From: Microcoleus sp. FACHB-672
GTDB taxonomy: Bacteria > Cyanobacteriota > Cyanobacteriia > Cyanobacteriales > Oscillatoriaceae
Reading direction: 5' to 3'
NCBI RefSeq assembly: GCF_014695725.1
Contig: NZ_JACJOU010000025.1
Span: 92,981-156,980 of the forward strand
DNA length: 64,000 nt
Part shown: positions 35,155 to 43,722 of the stretch, piece after piece
How the letters are laid out: each line of letters starts with the position of its first letter
Numbering within the stretch: the first letter of the stretch is position 1
Program-made: the position numbers and the translations under genes
The notes under the pieces: model-generated
Database searches by the model: none
What the model saw: the letters and a program-made list of their open reading frames with translations, nothing else
What the model was told of the DNA's origin: nothing

Positions 35155-35480
35155 CAGTTTTGTTATCCTAAAGGCTTTTTATCCTTTAGTTCTACTGCTT
35201 TATTTTTGCAGTAGCTCCGCGTACCTTTTGCGCGCAATTCCTCTAATACTAAAGGAGTGCCTTTCTATTACATGATTAACCTGTAATCATCTGGCATATT
35301 GTTTTCGCGCCCCCACACTCTTGGAGAGATTATATTCTAGATAGCTTCTTGTATTGTCATCTAGTTTCACTCTCTACGCTGTACGGTGTCAAAAGCGTTT
35401 TAGTTCTTCTGATTACCACGGGATTAGCATTTCAGCTTTCCCCGTATTTGCGGGGTTTTTAACGTGAGGCAAAATTATCT
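35155..35480 (-). mobile_element. Group I intron in nrdJ (326 nt, no ORF)
   Basis: The reading frame stops two codons into this segment, and the missing NrdJ residues resume exactly after it. The 5' exon ends in U and the intron ends in G, as in group I introns. Intron bases 11-18 (GCCUCACG) pair with the last eight bases of exon 1 (P1, a U-G pair at the splice site and one U-U mismatch). Intron bases 4-10 (UAAUUUU) pair with the first seven bases of exon 2 (P10). Hairpins CCCCG/CGGGG, CUACUGC/GCAGUAG and CUAAAGG/CCUUUAG fit P2 and P9 arms. The AAUCCCGUGGUAAU segment resembles the P4-P6 core. I did not fold P3 and P7 fully. It is too short to encode an endonuclease. Confidence 0.9.
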
Positions 35481-37925
35481 ACCACACGGGTTTAAGCCCA
35501 AACGGGCTAACCGATGCTCTAACTCCTGTTCTGGCATATTCGGATAGCTTGTGTGGAACCATTCTTTAATTGTTCCTTCTTGATAAGCTTTCAAAAATGC
35601 CTTTTTAGTTTCTTGATTCGGCAATAAATCATTATTAGCTCTGGCGATTGCTTCACCGGCCCACTGAATTGCACCTTCGCCGGAATAATATTGTTTCCGC
35701 ACCGCCTCTATTGTTTCTTCTAGAGTGGGCTTCGTGTGAAAAACTCTGGTGTGGTTTGCCATCCGCAGCGCGTCTCTTTCGGGATCAATTCGCCAGTTCC
35801 CGTTTTCATCTTGCTGCCAGAGATTGGTTTTAGCGCCAGCAAACAAATCATCGTCGTTTGAGCCTTGTCTCATGCCGGCACTATTATGAGTTAAGTAGCC
35901 ATCACAGTAGAAGCAATGGGCTTCTTCAACTTCAATGTCATAAGTTTGGAGATGGTCATAGCTACCTAAGCCTTTAACCGTCACAGGAATATCAAAGATG
36001 ACCTCTGTTTCAGCAATGTAGCGCTCATAGTTTGAGTCTACTTGACGTGCTCCCTGAAAGCCCATTGCTCGCATTTCACTGTAAGTATAGGCTTCGTGCA
36101 TCATTTCGCCAGGAATCGTAAATCCATACATTTTTAATCCTTGGCGTAATTCACCTTTCACAGAATGAGGGGCGATTAAAGCATTATAGCGTCCCTTGAA
36201 AGCGAGAATTGTAAGATTGTACTTTGCACGCCATCCTTCATTCTGAGGTTGTGTAATGCTAATTCTGCCGGCAATTCCTAAGCTAGATAGAACCACACCA
36301 ACCTGACGAATAAAAGGCTTGTAAACGGTTGTGAGTAAGTAAGGCGGACGGTTGTTAACAGCGCCGTCGCTGTCCATCAATCCCGCTAAATAAGCAGCTC
36401 TAACATCCACACTTCCTTGCAAGATAAAGTTAGGCACTTCAAGGGAAGTGTTAGGACGTTTGATGTATTTGTGGAAGTATTCTGCAAATCGAATAGATGA
36501 GCAAATTGATTTAGCTGTATTTTCCCCCCTGACTAAATTATGAACGGCTGTTAGTCCGAATTCAGCCAAGACTGAATCAAGTTTTGCTTGAATCCTGGGT
36601 GTCAATTGAGCATCTAACCCATTCATTGCCCATGCAACATATCCATAGGGCTTATCATGTTTATTACGACCCAAAGCAACATATCCATCTCCATGAGTGA
36701 ACCCAATTAACCAGGCAACATCAGGCGTTAGATCCGGAATAATTAGGGGTTTCACTGTTCGGCTTTGATTGGGTCGCGGTGCCGTAAAGTCTTGAGGCAA
36801 ATGAGTCACAGTTCCTGGCAAAACTTGCGTGTTGTGCATCAGTCTGTCATTGGCTGCCAGCTCATCCACTCGCTTCCAAGTAATCTCCCCCTGAGTAGTG
36901 GCAAGAACCGCTTGTCTGTGATTAAGAGTTGCCCTAGGATATGTGGCGTTCGTTTCAACTTCGTATACGTCTTGAAACCCCTGATCAAATTTGTTAACGA
37001 CTTTACGGAAGCCCAAGGGCGTCTGTACCAAGTCCCCAACCTTCACATCCCGAATGGGTACTAGACCTTTGGATGTGTGAACCAGAGCATCTTCGGGTAG
37101 ACACCGGCGGATATTTCCGGCCACAATTGTCACTGCTGCTTCATCAATTAATAAACAGCATTCAACTGAATTTAATTGCCGACCAAGGGCCTTATTTAAA
37201 ATTGCTGAACACCGCTCATAAAGCTCTAGCAATCTAACAGGATTTGCGACTCCACCAAATCCTTTTAAGGGTTCTCCTGCCGGCCTGACATCACTAATAT
37301 TAATGATGACTTTAACTTCATCTGAAAAACGCTCATCTGTTGACAATTCCAGCAAAGTTTGATAAGACTTTACCCAACCTTGGCGAGAATCTCCAACATG
37401 AATTAATACCTCGTTTCCAGTAATTTTGACTTCAGACTTTTCACGGCGATTTTGTGCGGGAGTTAAGCCGATTTCGCCTTGAATTTCGACATTGAGCCGA
37501 TTGCGAATTGCCGGCAATTGGTTGATATACTTTGGTTCGAGGACTGCTCCGGTGCCACAACCCATCATCGCCAAATCCATCAGCAGGCCAAAGGCACGCC
37601 AGTCAGCGATGTTGGTTGATGAACAATTGTATGCACCTGAGAAATTTTGGGATTGCTCGATCCATTCGCTGCCCCCAACCCACAGCCAGCGCCCGGAGGT
37701 AAGCGCTTTGAGCCGGCGCTGCATCTGCATCAAAAGTTCAATTTCATCGGGGGTGAGTTTGCCAAGTTTCGCCAACCCCTCCACAGTGCGCTTACACACC
37801 TCTTCCCAAGTCTCTCGACCGGCTTCTGTGCGGCGGCTGTACGTCCTAAAAAATACCGGATTGGCTGCCGGTGCCGTTGCGGGAAACTCGCCGGTTGGGC
37901 GTGTTCGCTCTAATTCTCGAACCAT
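35481..37925 (-). CDS. nrdJ: NrdJ, adenosylcobalamin-dependent ribonucleotide reductase, exon 1 with intein
   Basis: NrdJ reduces ribonucleoside triphosphates using adenosylcobalamin to make a thiyl radical. Exon 1 carries VRELERTRPTGEFPATAP, the redox Cys in GAYNCSSTN, MMGCGTGAVLEP, and ends in LGLNPCG, whose Cys is the thiyl-radical residue. An intein splits GNIRR|SAGMRQGS. I start at the ATG at 37925 because homologues begin MVRELERT. A GTG at 37970 and an ATG at 37949 are alternatives; none has a good ribosome binding site. Function requires both protein splicing and RNA splicing. Confidence 0.94.
35883..37103 (-). mobile_element. Intein with LAGLIDADG-type homing endonuclease in NrdJ
   Basis: The 407-residue insertion starts with Cys1 (CLPEDALVHTSKG, block A). 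It has block B with TLNH and ends with block F and G, YDIEVEEAHCF and GYLTHN, so His-Asn are the last residues. The next host residue is Ser, as required for splicing. Two LAGLIDADG-like helices (WLIGFTHGDGYVAL and YLAGLMDSDGAVN) mark a homing endonuclease with both acidic residues kept. Removal restores NIRR-SAGM of class II reductase. Confidence 0.96.
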
Positions 37926-38117
37926 AAGTCTTTTCGGGTCAGGACACATCAGTAGATCACGACTATACACGATTAGATATAGGGTTCAAAGCTTGATAAA
38001 ATGCTGAATTTGCGCTATATATGTTGGGCTTCCTTTAAGGACAGCCTTGTTCACTGCTAAGCGTTCTCAACACCTACCGCACTCAAGTCCAGCCATAGCT
38101 CGATCACAAGATGTGGA

Positions 38118-39392
38118 ATGAACAAAAAACCTCATACTTGGTTCAAATACTTGCTATGCCTGGGATTGATAATTGCACTATCAACTTCTTCTTTAGCCAC
38201 GCCTCAAATTAAGCCGGCTTCAACAGAACTACGCGGTGTTTGGTTAACGAATGTCACCAGTGGCGTTTTGTTCGTCCCTTGGGGAATTAACCGCGCACTG
38301 CACCAACTGTCTCAACTCAACTTCAACACCGTCTATCCCGTCGTCTGGAACCGGGGACACACGTTTTATCCAAGTGCTGTCGCGCAAGACGTTACAGGGC
38401 GTTCGCAAGAACCCCTGTTGGCAGTGATGCGCCCCTTTGAAGATACTCTGGCGGAAATTCTTAAGCAGGGACATCGCCGGCACTTAAAAGTAATCCCCTG
38501 GTTTGAATATGGCTTCATGGCACCGGCACACTCACAACTCGCCCAGCGTCACCCAGACTGGCTCACAACTAGGCGCGATAGTAGCAAAAGTATTAAAGAA
38601 ATTCCGGATGAACAGGCAGCTCAAGAAGGTGCAAAGCGAACCCCGCAGCAGAATGTCGGCAAGCCTGGTATTTTTCCCGCCGCATCATCTTTTTTCATAC
38701 CTAAGCAAGTTTGGCTGAATCCTCTGCATCCAGAAGTGCAGCAGTTTATCCGTGAGCTGATTGTGGAAGTTGTTAGCAATTATGATGTTGATGGCATTCA
38801 GCTAGATGATCATTTTGGGATGCCGGTGGAGCTAGGTTATGATCCTTTGACAGTCGAGCTTTACCGGCTAGAACATCAGGGTCAAAATCCCCCCAGTGAC
38901 TTTCTAGACGTCGAGTGGATGCGCTGGCGAGCCGACAAAATTACTCATTTCATGCAAGAGTTATTTCACGCGGTCAAAGCTGTCAAGCCCGATGTGATCG
39001 TCTCTCTTTCTTCTAACTCGCACTCTTTTGCTTATAGAAATTATCTCCAAGATTGGCAAACTTGGGTAGAGCAGGGTTTGGTGGAAGATTTAATATTGCA
39101 GGTGTATCGCAATGATCTGATTCGCTTTCAGGCAGAATTAAAAGTGCCGGCGGTTCAGATCGCCCGTCGTAAAATTCCTGTTGGAGTGGGAATTACAACC
39201 GGCACTTGGAGAAATCCTGTGGCTATGGAACAGATTCAAAAGCAGGTAGAGCTAGTGCGTGAGGGCGGATTTTATGGAGTATCTTTCTTTTACTGGGAGA
39301 GTTTGTGGAGTTATCTCACGCCAGAGTCGCCACGGCAGCGGAGAAAGGGGTTTGAAGCAATTTTTTCTGATGCAGATGTTAGAAGTAAATAG
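38118..39392 (+). CDS. GHL10 (DUF187) glycoside-hydrolase-like secreted protein
   Basis: This 424-residue protein begins with a signal peptide (residues 1-28, LGLIIALSTSSLATP). The TIM-barrel domain begins ELRGVWLTNVTSG, with NTVYPVVWNRGHTFYPS, KVIPWFEYGFMA, the conserved core DVDGIQLDDHFG, and VVGVGITTGTWRNP near the end. GHL10 proteins act on cell-wall or exopolysaccharide glycans, and the substrate is unproven. A larger paralogue lies at 40266-43025. It is divergent from nrdJ, with 192 bp between the starts. Confidence 0.88.
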   Translation: MNKKPHTWFKYLLCLGLIIALSTSSLATPQIKPASTELRGVWLTNVTSGVLFVPWGINRALHQLSQLNFNTVYPVVWNRGHTFYPSAVAQDVTGRSQEPLLAVMRPFEDTLAEILKQGHRRHLKVIPWFEYGFMAPAHSQLAQRHPDWLTTRRDSSKSIKEIPDEQAAQEGAKRTPQQNVGKPGIFPAASSFFIPKQVWLNPLHPEVQQFIRELIVEVVSNYDVDGIQLDDHFGMPVELGYDPLTVELYRLEHQGQNPPSDFLDVEWMRWRADKITHFMQELFHAVKAVKPDVIVSLSSNSHSFAYRNYLQDWQTWVEQGLVEDLILQVYRNDLIRFQAELKVPAVQIARRKIPVGVGITTGTWRNPVAMEQIQKQVELVREGGFYGVSFFYWESLWSYLTPESPRQRRKGFEAIFSDADVRSK

Positions 39393-39465
39393 GTTGTGGG
39401 TGCCTGGTTTATAAGATTGTTTTAAGCCTAGATGATAGCGCAGCGTGCCGTTAAGCATCGGCATA

Positions 39466-39495
39466 CACAGATAAACGCGGATGGGTGCAAATGGG
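39466..39495. repeat. Degenerate dispersed repeat CACAGATAAACGCGGATG
   Basis: A partial copy of the ATCTGCGTTTATCTGCGG family, in reverse orientation, sits between two plus-strand genes. Confidence 0.45.
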
Positions 39496-39533
39496 TTATC
39501 GGTTGGTGTGAAATATACTGATTTGTCAGTTAA

Positions 39534-40118
39534 ATGTTTGTGAGTTTAAAGTTTGTCAAAACAGAGTTCTTTGTTTGGTTGCAGTGGGTTTTGCTCACAC
39601 TTGCGGGTTTTTTGGTAAGTTTACTATTTATTGAAATTGGTGAGAAACCGGATATTGGAGCTTTTGAAGGGGCAATTGGCGGTGCGGTGATCGGGCTAGC
39701 CCAATGGTTTTTTCTGAGATCGCGCATCTCTAATGCTGGATGGTGGGTATTGGTGTGTGTTCTCAGTTGGGGATTGCTGGGTGTGACGGGTTTGGGTGCA
39801 CTCGGCTGGTTTACACCGAGAACGCCTCAAATTCCTCTGAGAATCGTTTACGGGGCGATCAATGGTGAACAGATGGGATTGTTGATCGGGTTGGCGCAGT
39901 GGTTAGTGATTGGTAAACAAGTCACGGCGGGTTGGCGGTGGATTATCACGAGTTCTGTATGTTGGGCGGTGGCGCTGGCTATCGGGTGGACGGTTGGCGG
40001 GTTGTTGCACCAAGCCACCGGCTTATTCTTGGGAGAGGTTGTGGGTTTGGCTGTGGCATGGATTGTTGCTGCTGCAACGACAGGAATTCCTCTCGTTTGC
40101 TTTTTAAACTCCCACTAA
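39534..40118 (+). CDS. Polytopic membrane protein of unknown function
   Basis: This 194-residue protein has about five to six hydrophobic helices with repeated G-L-A-QW motifs (VIGLAQWFFL, LIGLAQWLVI) and Trp-rich loops (GWWVLV, GWRWII). The repeated AQW pattern at matching positions suggests an internal duplication. I do not recognise the family beyond its being common in cyanobacteria. It lies between two GHL10 genes on the same strand, with about 140 bp on each side. Confidence 0.75.
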   Translation: MFVSLKFVKTEFFVWLQWVLLTLAGFLVSLLFIEIGEKPDIGAFEGAIGGAVIGLAQWFFLRSRISNAGWWVLVCVLSWGLLGVTGLGALGWFTPRTPQIPLRIVYGAINGEQMGLLIGLAQWLVIGKQVTAGWRWIITSSVCWAVALAIGWTVGGLLHQATGLFLGEVVGLAVAWIVAAATTGIPLVCFLNSH

Positions 40119-40265
40119 GGGGAAATGTTCGCTAAATGCTCAGCAAGCGTTTTTGCCTAAATATGGGTAATAATTGCCTTTGGCTTGGATTTGTGGGGAG
40201 TTAGCTTTCTCCTACGACTCAAGGCAAGCTATGGCAGTGCGAGATTATACCTGAAAAATTAAAGA

Positions 40266-43025
40266 ATGAAAAAGATATTTTTAGCGTTTCTGATCATTTC
40301 TCTTTCTTTTTTCAGGGTTGCATCTACTCGGGCAGCAGAAATTGTTTTGGGAGTTGTGCGGAGTCCGGATAACGCACAAGAGTGGGCCGGCATCACTCAG
40401 CGTTTAGATGCGGCGGGAATTGCTTATCGCACTATCGATATCGCGCAAATTAATCGGGCTTCGGATCTAGCCGGCACTACAGTTATATTTTTAGCCAACA
40501 TCGAAACGCTAACACCGGCACAAGTGAACGCCCTTGATGACTGGATGAGCCAAGGCGGTCGAGTTATCGCATCAGGGCCGGTTGGCAGTCGCTCCTCCGC
40601 AGACGTGCGTCAAGCCTTACGCTCACTCTTAGGTGCATCCTGGGCGTTTCCCCTACCCGAGCCTTCAGCGGTTCAAGCGATGCGAATTTGCACCGGCGAC
40701 TGGCGCAACGCCCCGATTGGTGCCAAACCCTGCGACACCTGGGTATCTCCAGAACTAACCGCTACACCTGTTCCTGGAGGCGTGTTAATTCCCGCCGGCT
40801 TATCGAGCCAAACCGCTGCTACCTGGAGTTGCACCGGCACACAACCCTGCCCCAACACCTCATCCCCAGCCGTCGTCACCAGTGAACAAGCCACATTCTT
40901 TGGCTGGCAGTGGGGAAGCAAAGGTGCAGCGTCCGCCGAAATTGATACAGCCTGGTTGCAAGCAACCCTTAGCCGTTATGGAGAAATTCAGCTCACCGAT
41001 ATGCCGGTGGCGAGGAGAGGGGGTGCAGTTGAATCTAGAAGAGAAGGAGAGGGGGAGCAAAGGCAAGGGGGAGCCGTTGAATCTAGAAGAGGAGGAGAGG
41101 GTGCACAAAGGCGAGGGGGAGCGACTGAGCGAGACAATTCTCAACCGGCAATCCCTAAATCCCCAAATCCCTCACAAAACTCTAGCGATCCAGCAGAGCA
41201 AGTCGCGCCGGCACAACCGGAAATCAACCCGGACTCCCAAACCATCACCAGCGCCCAAGGTAACGCCATGCGCCAGGAACTCGCCGAACTTTTAGGGCGG
41301 GTTGAAAGTGCTTTATTATCTGCCAGCGCAGCAAATAATCCAGCAAATCTCGCCACAGAAACTCCGACAGAAGCCGGCAATAAATCTGCCACTCGTCGTG
41401 CAACAAATCAAGGGGCTGCGGAAAAAGCAATCGTTGAGGCGAGGCAAGTATTGCAAGCATTTCCTCAACTGTTAGCACAAAAGAATTACACTGAAGCGCG
41501 CCGGCAGTGGGTCGCGGCGCGACGGCTGCTGTGGGAAAATTACCCGACCGATCAGCCTGTGGCTCAACCAGAAATTCGCGCTATCTGGTTAGATCGGGGC
41601 ACTATCGTGAGAGCCGGCTCTGAGCGAGGACTGGCTGCAGTTTTTGACCGGCTGGCAGCCGCAGGGTTCAATACAATTTTCTTTGAAACCGTTAATGCCG
41701 GCTATCCCATTTATCCCTCTGAAGTCGCTCCAGAACAGAATCCACAAACGCGCCGGTGGGACCCCCTTGCGGCTGGGGTGAAGTTAGCCCACGAGCGAGG
41801 CATGGAACTGCACGCATGGGTATGGGTGTTCGCTGCCGGCAACCAGCGTCACAATGTACTGCTCAACCAGCCGGCGGATTATCCGGGACCCCTGATTAGC
41901 GCCCATCCAGACTGGGCCGGTTACGATCATCGCGGCAAGATGATTCCGGGAGGGCAAACCAAGCCATTTTTAGACCCTGCAAATCCAGAAGTACGTCGCT
42001 ACTTGCTCAAGCTATTGGATGAAGTGGTTAGCCGGTATGAAGTGGATGGGGTGCAGCTAGACTACATTCGCTATCCCTTTCAAGATCCAGCACTTGGCAG
42101 CAGCTACGGCTATGGCAAAGCAGCACGTCAACAATTTCGACAACTTGCAGGGGTTGATCCAGCGGATATTTCGCCAAGCGATACGGAATTGTGGCGGCAG
42201 TGGACGGGGTTCCGCATCCGCCAAATAGACTCTTTTGTTGCCGAGGCATCGAAACTTATTCGCAGCCGGCGTCCGAATGTGATGGTTTCAGCGGCGGTTT
42301 TTCCCTTACCTCGCAACGAACGCCTCAACAAAATCCAGCAGAATTGGGAAGAATGGGCGCAGCAGGGAAATGTGGATTTGGTGGTGCCGATGACTTACGC
42401 AATGGATACCGGCGGATTGCAAAAGTTGGCTGCACCTTGGCTGACTTTAGCGGCTGGAGTGAATAACAGCGCACCGGCACTGGGGGCAACTTTGATTTTA
42501 CCGGGGATTCGGCTGCTGAATTTGCCCGAGGTGGTGGCAGTGGATCAAATTCAGGCATTGCGAGATTTGCCGGCACCGGGCTATGCCTTGTTTGCGGCAG
42601 AGAATATCACTAACCGTTTGCAGGGCATTTTCAGCCGTACTCAAGGATGTGCCGGTGCAAACTGTACAGCAGCCGTTCCGTATCGGCAGCCTTTTGCCAC
42701 CGCTGCTGGACGGTTCAAGACATTGCAAAGGCAATGGGATTTTCTGCTGGCAAATAATCAGCTAAAAATAGCAGAACCGCAGTTAAGTGACTTCACCGCC
42801 AAAACGCAAGCGCTGGAAAGTAGTTTAAACCAACTGGCAACTGAAGCATCTGCCGGTCATTTAGCCACAGCTCAACAGTCACTCAGTCGTTTTCAAGCAG
42901 AATTTGATAGCTGGATGCGCTTGTATTCCTCAGAAAATCCTTATCAAGTCAAAACCTGGAAAAATCACTTAGCTACGCTGGATAGCCTGCTGCGCTTTGG
43001 AGAGCGAGTTGAATTACAGCGATAA
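40266..43025 (+). CDS. Large GHL10 glycoside-hydrolase-like protein with added N- and C-terminal domains
   Basis: This 919-residue secreted protein has a signal peptide (about 1-23, ending RAA). The N-terminal domain (about 24-250) resembles a flavodoxin or glutamine-amidotransferase-like fold (VIFLANIETLTPAQVNALDDWM). A low-complexity linker (about 250-300) carries two and a half in-frame copies of a 16-residue Arg/Gly/Glu repeat. A helical segment follows, then the GHL10 barrel (about 440-760) with EIRAIWLDRGTIV, HAWVWVFAAGN and YEVDGVQLDYIRYPF. A C-terminal helical domain closes it. The first paralogue in this window lacks the extra domains. Confidence 0.88.
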   Translation: MKKIFLAFLIISLSFFRVASTRAAEIVLGVVRSPDNAQEWAGITQRLDAAGIAYRTIDIAQINRASDLAGTTVIFLANIETLTPAQVNALDDWMSQGGRVIASGPVGSRSSADVRQALRSLLGASWAFPLPEPSAVQAMRICTGDWRNAPIGAKPCDTWVSPELTATPVPGGVLIPAGLSSQTAATWSCTGTQPCPNTSSPAVVTSEQATFFGWQWGSKGAASAEIDTAWLQATLSRYGEIQLTDMPVARRGGAVESRREGEGEQRQGGAVESRRGGEGAQRRGGATERDNSQPAIPKSPNPSQNSSDPAEQVAPAQPEINPDSQTITSAQGNAMRQELAELLGRVESALLSASAANNPANLATETPTEAGNKSATRRATNQGAAEKAIVEARQVLQAFPQLLAQKNYTEARRQWVAARRLLWENYPTDQPVAQPEIRAIWLDRGTIVRAGSERGLAAVFDRLAAAGFNTIFFETVNAGYPIYPSEVAPEQNPQTRRWDPLAAGVKLAHERGMELHAWVWVFAAGNQRHNVLLNQPADYPGPLISAHPDWAGYDHRGKMIPGGQTKPFLDPANPEVRRYLLKLLDEVVSRYEVDGVQLDYIRYPFQDPALGSSYGYGKAARQQFRQLAGVDPADISPSDTELWRQWTGFRIRQIDSFVAEASKLIRSRRPNVMVSAAVFPLPRNERLNKIQQNWEEWAQQGNVDLVVPMTYAMDTGGLQKLAAPWLTLAAGVNNSAPALGATLILPGIRLLNLPEVVAVDQIQALRDLPAPGYALFAAENITNRLQGIFSRTQGCAGANCTAAVPYRQPFATAAGRFKTLQRQWDFLLANNQLKIAEPQLSDFTAKTQALESSLNQLATEASAGHLATAQQSLSRFQAEFDSWMRLYSSENPYQVKTWKNHLATLDSLLRFGERVELQR
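41009..41130 (+). repeat. 48-bp tandem repeat in the GHL10 linker
   Basis: Two full units and a partial one, with GAATCTAGAAGAG at 41031 and again at 41079. The spacing is exactly 16 codons, so the reading frame is kept. The units encode GGAVESRREGEGEQRQ-type linker. Confidence 0.85.
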
Positions 43026-43722
43026 TACTGCCACCTTCGTCTCTTCCTCAGTTTAGGTGAGTGATTGTTGGCCGGTATTCACAATTACACACAAGCCGAA
43101 GAGATAAAACCCTCAGCGATTTCCCAGGATAAGTATAAAAACTTATTTGCCTCTGTGCGAGACTTTTGAATTGTTAAGAAAATTGCACGGCTAGTGGGCG
43201 ATAGAGGCGGCAACTTTTGTTAAAAAAATTTATTAAAATATCTTTTTTTAGCCTAAAGTTCTGTACTTTCTCTGTAACTGTAAAGAAGAAGAATATGGTA
43301 AGTGTGGCAGTAATTTCACTGATAAATATGCTTGTGTATTAATAAATCAACAGTTGGCAATCAGGGAATATCTTATATTTTGTCAAAAATCTTAACGGGC
43401 AAATCGCCTTTGACGTAGCAAACTCAAAAGTGAAGGATCTGGTTTAGTTTTTGGTGAGACTTTAGCGCTTCTGGGGGAGCTTTCTACAGATTTCAACTAT
43501 TTGTATTAAGTAACACATTGCAACTTAATTATTTTCTTTCTTAAGGCATACTATACTTTTTGAAAAATGATTAATCTTAATTTTCATCTATCTAAATACA
43601 GATTCTTAAAGTCGTCAGGGTTTCAAGCTCATAGTGGCATCAGATCAACAGGAGTCTGTTTCTGGGTATTCTAAGCAGGGTGAAATGCTGTCGGCAACAA
43701 GAGATAAAAATAGAGAGTTTCT
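43026..43722. other. Long leader upstream of the ethylene-receptor-like kinase
   Basis: About 700 bp of AT-rich non-coding DNA. It holds the promoter of the next gene, but I cannot identify a defined signal, small ORF, or structured RNA. The length is unusual for this window. Confidence 0.4.

Noticed and set aside
35155..35480. Group II intron as the interrupting element
   Set aside because: No GUGCG-type 5' end, no domain V hairpin and no AY 3' end. The U and G at the ends fit group I.
34084..37970. nrdJ as a frameshifted pseudogene or two separate genes
   Set aside because: The gap starts and ends exactly at codon borders, conserved sequence resumes in frame, and P1/P10 pairings can be drawn. 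An intron explains everything.
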